Assembly: GCF_026745355.1 (NCBI RefSeq) | Contig: NC_079206.1 | Location: 46,364,216 to 46,428,215 of the forward strand | Direction of reading: 5' to 3' | DNA length: 64,000 nt | Source: Beta vulgaris subsp. vulgaris | Lineage: Eukaryota > Streptophyta > Magnoliopsida > Caryophyllales > Amaranthaceae | Shown here: positions 25,101-36,790 of the stretch, piece by piece | Numbering within the stretch: position 1 is the stretch's first letter | Layout of the letters: each line of letters opens with the position of its first letter | Program-made: the position numbers and the translations under genes | Notes under the pieces: model-generated | Databases searched by the model: none | Told to the model about the DNA's origin: nothing | The model's input: only the letters and a program-made list of their open reading frames with translations

Positions 25101-26065
25101 CCTTGCTAATCTCTTTTCTCTCGAAAAATAACCCTAATATAATCTCTCAAAATACTATTTCTAGTTAAATATACGATCGTACCTTAATGGGTGCAGTGCA
25201 AATAAATGGTTGTTGAACTCTTGTGTTTCCAACTTCTTCACAAGTTGCAGACGCACTGTCATGTTCATGTAAAAGGTCGTCATGATACACAGAGCATTTA
25301 AGGTCTAAGAAATATGCTAAAATGTTTGTAGTACTAGATTGTGCTATCAAAAAGGTGGGATTACATTTTGCCAATTTTCTTAAAACATGGAGTGATTAGT
25401 ACTTAGTAGTGGTGTAGTATTTAGAAAAAAAAAGAGAACATAAATCCACTTTTATTTCCAATAATCAAAAATAAAATTTTGTCCTTGTATTGTTGTAGCA
25501 CTTTTTTTCAATTTATTTTTTATAAAAAAGTTGGTAAGAAAAAATCACTTCACTATATTTTCAGCTACACTAAAGCAAAAATGCGTTGTTTGAGATTAAG
25601 AACAGACAAAAAATAAATGAAAAAGCTGCTGCGTTTGTCAAGGCCACTAAATTCTCGCATTTTGCCAAATTTGTCAGAAAGAAATATATTTTGACCAATA
25701 TTGTAATGGTCATATTTCAAAAGATACACAGCGAAAAAAAAGAAAAAATAAAATTTAATGGCTTTCTTTTTCCGAACTCTACAAGTAGGAGCCCATTTTG
25801 TAATTCTTTAACATTTTTTTTTGCTCTTTTAGGGCCTGTTCTTTTCGGCATAAAACAGCTGAACTGAACTGAACTTATTGGAGCTGAACTGAACTGCACT
25901 GAACTGAACTGAACTGAACTTATCAGAGCTGAACTGAACTGAACTGAACTGAATTGAAATAAAATAAACTGGATGTAATAAATATATAAATAATATTTTA
26001 AAAAAGAATAATATGAATATTAAATAATAATTATAAAGATAAGTAATAATAATGAATAATAATAA

Positions 26066-26106
<41 letters not shown>

Positions 26107-26589
26107 GTATTTTGGATATTTTTAAATGATAATTATAAATAAAAATATTAATAATCATAAATTAATAATAATAATAATAATAATTAATAATAATTATTTT
26201 ATATTATTTGTATTAATATATTAATACTTGATGATGATATATAATAACAATTATATCTAAGAAGTAAATTAATATACTATTTTAATAATTAGATTTAATA
26301 ATATAAAAATATTTAGTAATAAAAATAATGATTGGGTTGGACCGCAAAAATTACATCATAAACCGTCTTGACGCGATTTGATTGGTTTATGGGCTAAGAA
26401 AAGTGGGTTTATTTGTGCTTTGACCTAAATCATGTTCCTCCTAATAATAATAGTAATAATAATGAGTAAAGATATAATAAACAAAATAAAATATAGAAAC
26501 AACAACAACAATAATAATAATAATAATACTAATAATACTTAATAGTAATGATATATATTTAAATAATAATAATAATCATAATAATAATG

Positions 26590-26633
<44 letters not shown>

Positions 26634-29600
26634 TAACAATAATAATAAGAGTAATTAGTAAAATACATTATACCAACATAATAATAATATTTAACAAAAT
26701 AATTATAAAAGAATGGAGCTGAACTAAACTGAACTGAACTGAACTGAACTGATCTGAACTGAACTTATTGGAGCTGAATTGAACTGAACTGAACTGAACT
26801 TATTGGAGCTGAACTGAACTGAACTTAACTGAAAATAAGCTGGGGAGCGAGGACATGCCCTTACTAATTTCCTTTAGTTTTCCTTAATTATTTTATATTC
26901 CCTACTCTTCTTCTAATATTTTAAGTTTTTTTAATCTACCCCCTGTTCATTCTCAGCCAAATTTTATATTCCCTCTATTTTTTTATATATCTACTTTATT
27001 CTTTTTTTCACCCATATCATCCAATTTTTAATTTTTTAACCTACTTTATAGGTTATCTTTCTCACTTTTCAGTTTCTCTCTCCACTTTTTAAGTTTTTCT
27101 CTTACTTTTTGGACTGCATTCCTCCTTGATTCTCCCCTAAAATGAAATGAGTAAATTAAAAAGAAACGGAGGGGTATGGAATATTTTTCATATTCACATT
27201 TCAAAAAAATAAATTAAATATTAAAAAAATCTCATTGTGTATCAAATTTAGTCATTTATTTCATTAAGAATTAATATCAATAATCAATGGATATATCATA
27301 TTATTATTACAAAATAAATAATAAATATTTTGGATAATGATGATTGGGTGATGAGAGAGACAAATAGTTGAATAGGATACAGGGGGGATTTTATCCCCTT
27401 TGTTCGCCCGTTCGATTTCCGTAAGAAAATTAAATGAGGAAAAAAGTAGGAAAGAGAAAAATTAAATTAGTTGGGATGATCTTTTCTTTTTTCTATTGTG
27501 AAGGAGAATAGTTGGAAAGATTACAGAATGACAATTTTTAGAAAGAAAAAGTTAGAGTAGGATGATTGTTTTTTCTCATCATTGTTATTTGTTAATGGTG
27601 CTTTTAATGTTGTCGTTTGTTTGCAAAGTTAACGAATTGACTTTGTACAAACAAGCAGTGGCGGAGCCATCAGAGGGGACATAGGGACAGATGTCCCCCC
27701 ACTTTTTTTAAAAAAAAATTATACTATTTAAAAAAAAACAAAAAAAAGAAAAAAATAAACGCTGGGGACTCTGAGAGACTGAGAGATGCGTGAAGCTTTT
27801 GAAAAAACACGCTTGAAACAAAAAAAAAGGAAGAGAAAGAGGAACGAAGTCACCACTCACGAACTTCGAACGAACCTCAAGTACTCAACCTTCATCTTCG
27901 AAGTTCGAACGAACGAAGGTATCAGAGACGAAGCCACGAAGCGACGCCGCTACGCTACCGCCCACGGCCAAATCGCCAATTGCCGACCTCCAAAGTCTCG
28001 AACCCGACGTGGCGACGCCCAATCAGTCGTCAGTCATTCAGTAAGTTGCTTTTTCTAATTTCTAAACCCTAAGTGGCTAAGTTTTAGTTTTTTTAAGGTA
28101 ATATATATATATATTGTTTGGTTGTGAAAATGTGAATTGTGATACTTGTGAAATGTGAATTTGTGATTGTGGATTTATGGTTGTTGATTGATTTGTTGTT
28201 GGTTTGAAATTGGTCATGAACTCATGATTTAGGAAACTGTTAGTTTGCAATTTCGAATTTCTAATTAGGAAATTGTAAATATGACCATATGAGTTGATTT
28301 ATAATTGAAATATTGAATAGTTTGGTTTGATTACTTTGATATGTAATTGATTAATGTTTATCAATTTAATAGGAATTGTAGAGTGATTCACATTCACCTA
28401 ATTCTAGTTAAAGGCTAAGGGAATACAACCCGATCTTCGATAATTTGAGTTAAGTATTAAACAATTTGTGTTGTACGGTCTTTTTTCTTAATTTTTTTTT
28501 CCGAATGCTCAACCGTCGGATTTTGTCCCCCCACCTTGAGAATCTTGGCTTCGCCACTGCCAACAAGGGCCTATATGACACCAAACTCAGCCCCCGGCCG
28601 GCTTCAACACTAAAGTAACTACTTCTTCAATTTCTTTTTAAATACAATAATGGAATATTTTATAAGATAAAAAATATTTATTTATTGCATTTAAAAAGAA
28701 ACGAAAAAGATATATATATTGAGGTCATGCATGTCTTTTGTTTTCATCCACACATAACAACTTTTTAACTTGTCGTCTTGAAGGTTGAAGCATAACTTGT
28801 GAAACATGAGGTTTTGGATGTAAGGATTGTTATATCCTCTTCCACAACAAAACAAAACAAAAATCTGAGAGTTCCATGTTATCACACTTGTCAATTGTCA
28901 TGTCTTTATGTTCTAATTACCAAGAGGCATGTTCCATGTGGAAGAGTTGTACTAATTTCTTCATACCCCTAATATATATATACGACTTAATTAGTTTGTA
29001 ATTTCGAGTTATGTCACGGATACTTGTAATTTCTAATTGTACTTTAAAATGATATTATCAAATATTATTAATTTAGTGGTTAAGAATTTAATATATGAAC
29101 TTGAAGTTTGTGGGATCAAATTCTATAATAATGCATTTACTATTTTTTTTGTTGTATATATAAATCATGTATAGAAAAAAAAAACTTACAACCTAAGTAA
29201 GAGTGTCACGTAATATCGTTCCTTTGTTAAGAACACCTTTTAATATATTAGTATAGATTGATGTTCTAACTTCTAACTGTATTATATCATTAAGAATGTA
29301 TTAGAAAAATTAGTAGGCAATCAAGAACTTAAGGTCTTAGGTTAATTAGAGCGAGATTTAACCACCAATCCAATGAGAAATATTGAAGTAGATATAGAAG
29401 ACGTAATCTAACAACATCACATTTGGTCATTTGCAATTATTGTATACAAGATGTTCTAGGAGGCAGTAATAACCTTCTCCAGGTGTGAAGATAACCAGCG
29501 AATAGATTGTGTTGCTAAAAGATTGTAGGAAGAATAATGTGGAATGTATGAATAAACTATTCTCTCCCCCCTACATGTTGCATAAATATGTGCCATTAAA

Positions 29601-31505
29601 ATTTAAAAACTTTTTAATCTGTAATGTAAGTGCATCACTCTCCTGTTTTCACTAAAAAGAAATTTTTACAATTACCGTGGTTAGAAATGGTTATGAGAAT
29701 TGCAAAATAATACATCCTCCGTTTTATTTTAATCTACACATTTTGATATTTTACACTATTCACAAATTTCACTTTGACTATCATTTGTAATTTATACGCG
29801 GATGAAAATATAGTCATGTGGGATCTTGTTAGATTCATTATAACATGTATTTTATTAAATGTACTTTTTATAATTTTTACAAATACAAAACTAAAGATAT
29901 ATGTCTTCAAAGTTTTGCATTAGCATGCGTGAAAAGTGTAAGTGTGTAGATTAAAATGAAATAGAAGGGGTATTACATAAAATTCGGTTTAATATAAAAT
30001 GCACATTTGTAACAATTAAGTTAACAAAAATATATTGCTGAAGTGGTGAGAGATTTAATAGGTACTTGAAATTTGCTGGGGAAAATATTCCAATCCAGTC
30101 ATCTGGAGACGGATGGGGAGATTGGAGCTCCACTGTAACCCATTCAGTATCCTCATTCTGCAAGCAAATGAGACAATTAAAAACAGTTTAAATACTATTG
30201 ACAACTTTATTTTATCAATCTTAAGGGGAAAACCGTAAAACTTGAGTGGTACAACATTAAGAGGATAAAGCTGACTTAAATTCATATGATTATCTGGATA
30301 ACAACTAATGGAGTCAAAACAGATTCTCGAATAGGTTGTGGGTATATGCACGGCAAACTATCAGACCTAGACAGGTCAGGATTCTGACAGTCAGTGGCAC
30401 AAATCGTGATTGATCAGATTTTGTTCATCAGCTAGGTCGATCACATTTGAATTATGGGATCTCTGGGTGATGCCAGACAAGTCTAAGTTCCATTTACAAG
30501 TCGATTCATTCCCAAGTATAATCATCTTGGTACATTTTTTTACCGAGTTTGAGCAGCTCGTATTTGGGTTTCATGTACGCTTGGGTAGAGTCAAATGTAT
30601 TTGGGTTGAATCCTATTACCTACTAGTGATTGGGAGTAAATATCACGTTGACCTTTATAGCTGGGTTGGCTAGGCTACGATAGGTGTTCGTCCAGTAGGG
30701 TCCAGTAAGAGGTTCCCAGTGGGGGAGCCCGAAATATATATATATATATATATAGGGTTGGGTTCTAATGAGAACCATCTTCTGGTGAGAACCGTGAGAA
30801 CCACTTAAAATGAGCAAAATATTCCTAAAATGAGCAAAAAATAGTAACCAATGAGCAGAAACATAAAATGAGTAGAAAACATTAAGTTATCAAAAACATA
30901 AAATAAACAAAAATGTAAAAGAAGAAAAGCGTAATATGAGCATAAAAAAGTTCAATGAGAAAAAAAGTAAAATCAGCAAAAAGTAGAATGAGCAAAAACG
31001 TTGATAAATGAACATAAAATTGTTAAATCAGCAAAACCATGAAATAAGTGAAACAAAAAATGAGCAAAAATGTTATGAAATGATCAAAATCTTCGTAAAA
31101 TGAGGAAAAATGAGTGGTTCTCACCATAAAGGTGGTTCTCATATGGTGAGAACCGTGAGAACCACTCATTTTTCCTCATTTTACGAAGATTTTGATCATT
31201 TCATAATATTTCTGCTCATTTTTGTTTCACTTATTTTATGGTTTTGCTCATTTAACAATTTTATGCTCATTTACAACGTTTTTGCTTATTTTACGTTTTG
31301 CTCATTTTACTTTTTTTCTCATTGAACTTTTTTATGCTCATTTTACGTTTTTCTTCTTTTACATTTTTGTTCATTTAACGTTTTTGATAACTTAATGTTT
31401 TCTACTCATTTTATGTTTATGCTCATTTGTTACTTTTTTTGCTCATTTTAGGAAGTTTTTGTTCATTTTAAGTGATTCTCACCATAAGAGGATTCTCATT
31501 AGAAC

Positions 31506-31601
<96 letters not shown>

Positions 31602-32126
31602 TTACATACATATACTTTCTCATTGTCTAAATACTTAAAATATTGGGACGTTTTTAAATACATAACTTTGAGCATTTTGATGATTAATTTCCTGTACAAA
31701 TAATATTTATAAAAAGTTTATATTTAGAAAGTATATAAATCAAAAGTAACTATATATATATTTTGAAAACCTCTATAATAAAAACGAAGATACAAATATT
31801 CCAAAAAAATATGATAAAAAATGATGAAGTTAGTAAAATTACGAACCAAATCAAGTGTTGCATTTGTTTTGAAAATGACGTTGTTTCAAAAGGAGGGAGG
31901 AACTATGAGGATGCGTTGAAAAGAAGAAAAAAAGTTCTATACGCACCTTCAAACCAAGCAAAGCAGGAGAAACTTTAATAGAAGCCTTTTTGTGAAGAGC
32001 TAGAGTTGTACTCAGAATATCAATCTTCGATAATGGTTGTACACCATGGACATGTTCGTGAGCTAAAGTTTTTGATGGATAATTGAAGAATGCTATTATT
32101 GCGGCGAATAGTAAAAGTTTCAACAT
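13140..32126 (-). CDS. Purple acid phosphatase, PAP1/PAP27-like (probable-inactive subgroup)
   Basis: Twelve coding exons with GT-AG borders: 32126-31947, 30157-30066, 25255-25183, 25034-24912, 24800-24708, 24590-24460, 24116-24035, 23948-23816, 18511-18306, 17479-17354, 17078-16769, 13445-13140; about 617 residues, usual for this subgroup. The N-terminus (MLKLLLFAAIIAFF) is a secretion signal. After a fibronectin-like N-terminal domain (WRDPGFIHTSF), all five metal-ligand blocks are present: FGDMG, GDMPY, SGNHE, FAGHRP, GHVHNYE. The stretch GYSSNSWFGLEG lacks the His pair that canonical plant PAPs use in catalysis, which fits the 'probable inactive' label. Family role: metallophosphoesterase, secreted or vacuolar. 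One extra T in exon 6 (A run 24539-24543) shifts the frame; all other joins keep phase. Expression and activity are unknown. Confidence 0.93.
13655..13901. mobile_element. Foldback MITE in PAP intron 11
   Basis: The two ends are long imperfect inverted repeats. TAGATAAGAAATATATT, then ACTTAATTACTCATATTTAT, read inward from the left end and again, complemented, from the right end. The extreme ends read GCTAACAAACGCC and GCTAATGGACGCC. No coding. I could not assign a clear TSD or superfamily. An adjacent CTCCCTCCGTCTATAAATAA at 13530 resembles one end of a Stowaway MITE (a non-autonomous Mariner relative). Confidence 0.7.
15085..15205. repeat. Short repeat TTAGTTAAGCGCTGGAGTATA
   Basis: TTAAGCGCT occurs four times within about 120 bp, the last three in a TAGTTAAGCGCTG[GA]A context at short spacing. 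It is a small local tandem duplication inside the candidate TIR element. Confidence 0.6.
16184..16246 (+). repeat. Interstitial telomere-like repeat (CCCTAAA)n
   Basis: A run of eight or nine heptamers, CCCTAAA with variants (CCCTAAAT, TCCTAAA, CTCTAAA), lies inside PAP intron 11. Plant telomeres are CCCTAAA/TTTAGGG. Such short internal tracts also occur as telo-box-like elements or break-repair scars. The variant heptamers show it is old. Confidence 0.8.
17480..18305. other. PAP intron 9 with a possible foldback MITE
   Basis: About 17820-18130 contains partly self-complementary sequence (ATTTCCATAGGAATTTCC and GGAACTTCCTATGAATTTC around a CTAGGCCCCCCTAGG centre). The outer parts TCGTTTGGTTG and CAACCAAATAAC are also complementary. 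This suggests a short inverted-repeat element, but ends and TSD are unclear. Confidence 0.4.
18552..22425 (-). mobile_element. Helitron (3.87 kb) in PAP intron 8
   Basis: On the minus strand the 5' end begins TCATATATAATATTAAAG, preceded by A (22426). The 3' end carries the hairpin CCCGTGCATTATGCACGGG, then TCCAAAAT and CTAGT, followed by T (18551). This matches the Helitron rules: 5'-TC, a 3' hairpin then CTRRT, and insertion between A and T without duplication. Near 19450-19560 a remnant of the Pif1-like helicase C-terminus reads VGLYLPRPILSHGQFYVAIS. An upstream helicase segment is present in two or three diverged tandem copies (19620-19900, and around 20440-20530). Most of the Rep/helicase gene is missing, so it is non-autonomous. 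A Stowaway (18788-19048) is nested in it. Confidence 0.85.
18788..19048. mobile_element. Stowaway-type MITE nested in the Helitron
   Basis: The termini CTTCATCCGTTC and GAACGGATGAAG are perfect 12-bp inverted repeats flanked by TA on both sides (18786-18787 and 19049-19050). Length of about 260 bp and TA target site fit Stowaway (Tc1/Mariner-derived) elements. Confidence 0.85.
22745..22862 (-). mobile_element. tRNA-derived SINE
   Basis: On the minus strand a tRNA-like head has an A-box-like stretch (GACTAGTGGGTAAG) and a B box (GGTTCAAATCC). A short body ends in an A-rich tail (ATAAAAAAAAAAAG). This is the plan of plant RNA polymerase III SINEs. The body is only about 110 bp, so it may be a minimal or truncated copy. 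Confidence 0.65.
22881..23138. mobile_element. Stowaway-like MITE
   Basis: A perfect 20-bp inverted pair, CGTTCTGTTTTAAATGAAAC and its complement, lies near the two ends of a ~250-bp AT-rich unit bounded by TA. The outermost bases are less well matched. Confidence 0.65.
25832..26860. mobile_element. PIF/Harbinger-type non-autonomous element with GAACT repeats, PAP intron 2
   Basis: Ends read GGGCCTGTTC on the left and, on the complement of the right end, GGGCATGTCC. TTA lies directly outside both ends (25829-25831 and 26861-26863), the TSD expected for Harbinger elements. Next to each end are runs of CTGAA(CTGAA)n, including AACTTATTGGAGCTGAACTG. The centre is AT-rich with AAT microsatellites. 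No transposase. A decayed Harbinger copy with a similar GTTCAGTTCA end lies at 50866-52454. Confidence 0.75.
26035..26650 (+). repeat. AAT/TAA microsatellite blocks
   Basis: Repeated trinucleotide runs of AAT (notably 26063-26105 and 26565-26640) separated by AT-rich sequence, inside the Harbinger-type element. The open frames across them (poly-Leu and similar) are meaningless. Confidence 0.85.
27656..28559. mobile_element. Non-autonomous hAT element, PAP intron 2
   Basis: The ends CAGTGGCGGAGCC and GGCTTCGCCACTG are hAT-type inverted repeats with a single mismatch. The flanking 8-mers CAAACAAG and CCAACAAG differ by one base, a diverged 8-bp TSD. The 904-bp body begins and ends with ATGTCCCCCCA-type sequence. 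A GC-richer block (27830-28050) resembles a transposase-gene 5' leader and holds a 90-codon frame without recognisable homology. The same TIR is seen in the larger hAT at 39933-43490. Confidence 0.88.
28570..29710. other. PAP intron 2, unassigned
   Basis: AT-rich sequence between the hAT element and the Stowaway, with no coding, TIR or tandem repeat that I can support. Confidence 0.4.
29713..29970. mobile_element. Stowaway-type MITE, PAP intron 2
   Basis: The left end CATCCTCCGTTTTATTTTAA and the complement of the right end (CCCCTTCTATTTCATTTTAA) are imperfect inverted repeats continuing into TCTACACA. TA flanks both sides. Length of about 258 bp fits the class. Confidence 0.8.
30158..30757. 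other. PAP intron 1, distal part, with an apparent relic of exon 8
   Basis: 30271-30322 resembles, in the same orientation, parts of PAP exon 8 and its acceptor flank at 23872-23886 and 23942-23977: GCTGACTTAAATT, then TATCTGGATAACAACTAATG. About 50 bases are missing between the two parts. The rest (30330-30740) shows no gene or known repeat. Confidence 0.4.
30758..31509. mobile_element. Long foldback (inverted-repeat) element, PAP intron 1
   Basis: Two ~370-base arms are reverse complements of each other with few differences: TTGGGTTCTAATGAGAACC at the left, GATTCTCATTAGAACCCAA at the right, centre near 31130-31145. The arms contain many copies of AAAATGAGCAAAAA-like sequence. It lies inside a TA microsatellite, which probably served as target. 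In the PAP pre-mRNA it could fold into a long double-stranded stem. No coding. Confidence 0.85.
31510..31600. repeat. (TA)n microsatellite
   Basis: Nearly uninterrupted TA dinucleotides just outside the foldback element. A shorter TA run (30735-30753) lies on its other side. Confidence 0.9.
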
Positions 32127-32402
32127 AATTGAAAAAATGCCCTTTTATTTCTTGCTTAATGTGCTTTGAATTGGTTGTGCACACTCCTGTGGCTATACCT
32201 GCATTATATACACACAATGGCACCATAGGAGTACAAATGTACAATATTATACTCCAATACGTCATTGTTCTCTGGCCCAAAGCTAAGAGTAAGTATATTA
32301 TATTCCCTTAAAGAAATAACAATAAAAAGCTAAGAGAGTGTACACTTTTTACCCCTCCTAAATATCCTAAGTTAGAATGTTTAACTTATAGCTAGCATGA
32401 AA
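32127..32402 (-). promoter_or_regulatory. Proximal promoter and 5' leader of the PAP gene
   Basis: All that remains between the PAP start codon (32126) and the MULE (from 32403) is about 277 bp. On the minus strand a TATA-like GTATATAATG lies at 32202-32211, about 80 bases before the ATG, a plausible spacing for a plant core promoter. No upstream element could be assigned. Sequence further upstream is now 7 kb away, beyond 39474. Confidence 0.5.
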
Positions 32403-33079
32403 GAGGAAGTATTTGCCCATATCCGATATGGGCTGACAGTTGCCCATATCGGTGGCAAAATTGTAATAAAATTGAAGTTCAGGATTTTTAATAAAGGCAA
32501 GGGAAATAATTCCCGTTTGTTGGTTTGAGGAACAGCAGAACTCCAGAAAAGGGAGTTGAGATTGGTCATTTAGTGCTTTTTTTTCTACCAATATTCATCT
32601 ACCAATAATCTCTTGCTGCCTAATATGACACTTACCGATGGTCTTAGGTATGGTAATTGGTAATTGCTGCCTCATAATATTGGTCATTTAGTGCTTTTTT
32701 TCTGAAGATTTGAGATTAGAAAGAACCTAAGTGTCTTCTTTGAAAGAAGGAGAATGAAGAGTTGTAGCTTCCATTAATGAAGTGATTAAGTTTCTTTTTG
32801 TTGGGAGTTTTTGTATGTTTGGTGATGGAGTTGAAATGGGTAGTTGAGATAATGGAGAAGATGCTTCCATTTTTATTTTATTTTTGCTCTGTTTTTCCTC
32901 TGTTTTTGGTAATAATTTATGGGTTTTTAGGAAGAAATAAAATGTGGGTTTTGTAGAAAGAAGTGATTTGAGTAATGGGTAGAACTCATTTGACTTATAT
33001 GTGTGTAGTGTTTAGTAATGTTTTGGAAAATTCATCCCTAATTAGTTCTTTATGTTTAGTAATGTTAAATAATGTTTGC

Positions 33080-36000
33080 TAAGATAGCTATGACTATTAG
33101 ATCATATCATATATTAAACGAATCATATTATATATTGAACGAATCATGTCATATACATAGGAAATGATATTACTACTCAAATGAATCATATCACAAATTG
33201 TGAACATAAAGAACCATATTATTTTTATTATTCGTAACCGACTACCATATAAAAACTCCTATTTAATTAGGCAAGTAATTATTTATTAGTGACCGACTAT
33301 CATATATAAACTCCTATTTAGGCAAGGTACTACCTATTATAACCAATTATCATATATAAACTCTTATTTAGGCAAGTTAGTAATGACTTATTAGTGACCG
33401 ACTATCATATATAAACTCCTATTTAGACATGGTAGTACCTATTAGTAACCAACTATCATATATAAACTCCTATTTAGGCAAATTATAATTTATTAGTGAC
33501 CGATTATCATATGTAAGAACATAAGTTAATCATATCAATACTAAAAGAATAATCATATAAGAACATAACTTATTATATGTGTGAATATAATTTAGTAATG
33601 TTTGGTAATATTTTGGAAAATTCGGCCCTAATTATTCTTTAGTTTAGTAATGTTAAGTACTGTTTGCTAATATAGCTATGACTATTGGATCATATCATAT
33701 ATTAAACGAATCATATTATATATTGAACGAATCATGTCATATATATAGGAAATCATATTACTACTCAAATGAATCATATCACAAATTGTGAACATAAGGA
33801 ACCATATTATTTTTGTTATTCGTAACCGACTACCATATATAAACTCCTATTTAGGCAAGTAATTATTTATTAGTGACCGACTATCATATATAAACTTCTA
33901 TATCGGCAAGGTAGTACCTATTAGTAACCGACAATCATATATACTCTTATTTAGGCAAATTATTATTTATTAGTGACCAATTATCATATGTAAAAACATA
34001 AGTTAATCATATCATTGCTAAAAGAATAATCATATAAAAACATAAGTTATTATATGTGTGTAATGTTTAGTAATGTTTGGTAATGTTTTGGAAAATTCGG
34101 CCCTAATTAGTTCTTTATGTTTACTAATGTTAAGTAATGTTTGCTAATGTAGCTATGACTATTGGATCATATCATATATTAAACGAATCATAATATATAT
34201 TGAACGAATCATGTCATATAAATAAGAAATCATATCACTACTCAAATGAATCATATCACAAATTGTGAACATAAGGAACTATATTATTTTTGTTATTCGT
34301 CACCGACTAACATATATAAACTCCTAGTTAGGCAAGTAATTATTTATTAGTGACCGGCTATCATATATAAACTCCTATTTAGGCAAGGTAATACCTATTA
34401 GTGACCCACTATCATATATAAACTCCTATTTAGTCAAGGTAGTACCTATTAGTAACCCACTATCATATATAAACTCCTATTTAGGCAAATTCTTATTTAT
34501 TAGTGACCGATTATCATGTGTAAGAACATAAGTGAATCTTATAATTACTAAAAGAATAATCATATAAGAACATAAGTTATTATATGTGTGTAATGTTTAG
34601 TAATGTTTGGTAATATTTTGGAAAATTCGACCCTAATTAGTTCTTTATGTTTAGTAATGTTAAGTAATGTTTGGTAATATGGCTATGACTATTGGATCAT
34701 ATCATATATTAAACGAATCATATTATATACTTAACGAATCATGTCATATACATAGGAAATCATATTACTACTCAAATGAATCATATCACAAATTGTGAAC
34801 ATAAGGAACCATATTATTTTTGTTATTCGTAAGCGACTACCATATATAAACTCCTATTTAATTAGGCAAGTAATTATTTATTAGTGACCGACTATCATAT
34901 ATAAACTCTTATTTAGGCAAGGTATTACCTATTAGTAACCGACTATCATATATAAACTCTTATTTAGGCAAGTTAGTACATACTTATTAGTGACCGACTA
35001 TCATATATAAACTTCTATTAAGGCAAGTAATGACTTATTAGTGACCGACTGTCATATATAAACTCCTATTTAGACAAGGTAGTACCTATTAGTAACCAAC
35101 TATCATATATAAACTCTTATTTAGTGATCGACTATCATATATAAACTCCTATTTAGGCAAGGTAGTACCTATTAGTAACCAACTATCATATATAAACTCC
35201 TATTTAGGGACATTATTATCTATTAGTGACCGATTATCATATGTAAGAAGATAAGTTAATCATATCATTACTAAAAGATCATCATATATATAAGAACATA
35301 AGTTATTAATGTGTGTAATGTTTAGTAATGTTTGGTAATGTTTTGGACAATTCAACCCTAATTAGTTCTTTATGTTTAGTAATGCTAAGTAATGTTTGCT
35401 AATATAGGTATGACTATTGGATCATATCATATATTAAACGAATCATATTATATATTGAACTAATCATGTCATATATATAGGAAATCATATTACTACTCAA
35501 ATGAATCATATCACAAATTGGGAACATAAGGAACCATATTATTTTTGTTATTCGTAACCGACTACCATATATAAACTCCATTTAGGCAAGTAATTATTTA
35601 TTAGTGACCGACTATCATATCTAAACTTCTATTTAGGCAAGGTAGTACCTATTAGTAACCGACTATCATATATACTCTTATTTAGGCAAATTATTATTTA
35701 TTAGTGACCGATTATCATATATAAGAACATAAGTTAATCATATCATTGCTAAAAGAATAATCATATAAAAACATAAGTTATTATATGTTTGTAATAATGT
35801 TTAGTAATGTTTGGTAATGTTTTGGAAAATTCGGCCCTAATTAGTTCTTTATGTTTAGTAATGTTAAGTAATGTTTGCTAATGTAGCTATGACTATTGGA
35901 TCATATCATATATTAAACGAATCATATTATATATTGAACGAATCATGTCATATACATAGGAAATCATATTACTACTCAAATGAATCATATCACAAATTGT

Positions 36001-36790
36001 GAACATAAGAAACCATATTATTTTTGTTATTCGTAAGCGACTACCATATATAAACTCCTATTTAATTAGGCAAGTAATTATTTATTAGTGACCGACTATC
36101 ATATATAAACTCTTATTTAGGCAAGGTATTACCTATTAGTAACCGACTATCATATATAAACTCTTATTTAGGCAAGTTAGTACATACTTATTACTATCAT
36201 ATATAAACTCCTATTGGGGCAAGTAATAATTAATTATTAGTGACCGACTATCATATATAAACTCCTATTTAGACAAGGTAGTACCTATTAGTAACCAACT
36301 ATAATATATAAACTCTTATTTAGTGACCGACTATCATATATGAACTTCTATTGAGACAAGTAATTATTTATTAGTGACCGACTATCATATATAAACTCCT
36401 ATTTAGGCAAGGTAGTACCTATTAGTAACCAACTATCATATATAAACTCCTATTTAGGCAAATTATTATCTATTAGTGACCGATTATCATATGTAAGAAC
36501 ATAAGTTAATCATATCTTACATAAAAGATCATCATATATATAAGAACATAAGTTATTTATGTGTGTAATGTTTAGTAATGTTTGGTAATGTTTTGGACAA
36601 TTCAACCCTAATTAGTTCTTTATGTTTAGTAATGTTAAGTAATGTTTGCTAATATAGCTATGACTATTGGATCATATCATATATTAAACGAATCATATTA
36701 TATATTACACGAATCATGTCATATAAATAGGAAATCATATTACTACTTAAATGAATCATATTACAAATCAAATGAATCAGGTCATACACA
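33080..36790 (+). repeat. Satellite-like higher-order array inside the MULE
   Basis: GGATCATATCATATATTAAACGAATC-type starts recur near 33100, 33687, 34161, 34696, 35418, 35898 and 36670. Higher-order units are thus about 475-770 bp. Within each, a ~50-bp subunit (TAGTGACCGACTATCATATATAAACTCCTATTTAGGCAAG, split here by description only) repeats a variable number of times, which explains the different unit lengths. Copies are roughly 90% alike by eye. No coding. Confidence 0.9.

Noticed and set aside
25829..26158. Leucine-rich open frame over the AAT microsatellite
   Set aside because: It is produced by trinucleotide repeats inside a Harbinger-type element and has no independent coding evidence.
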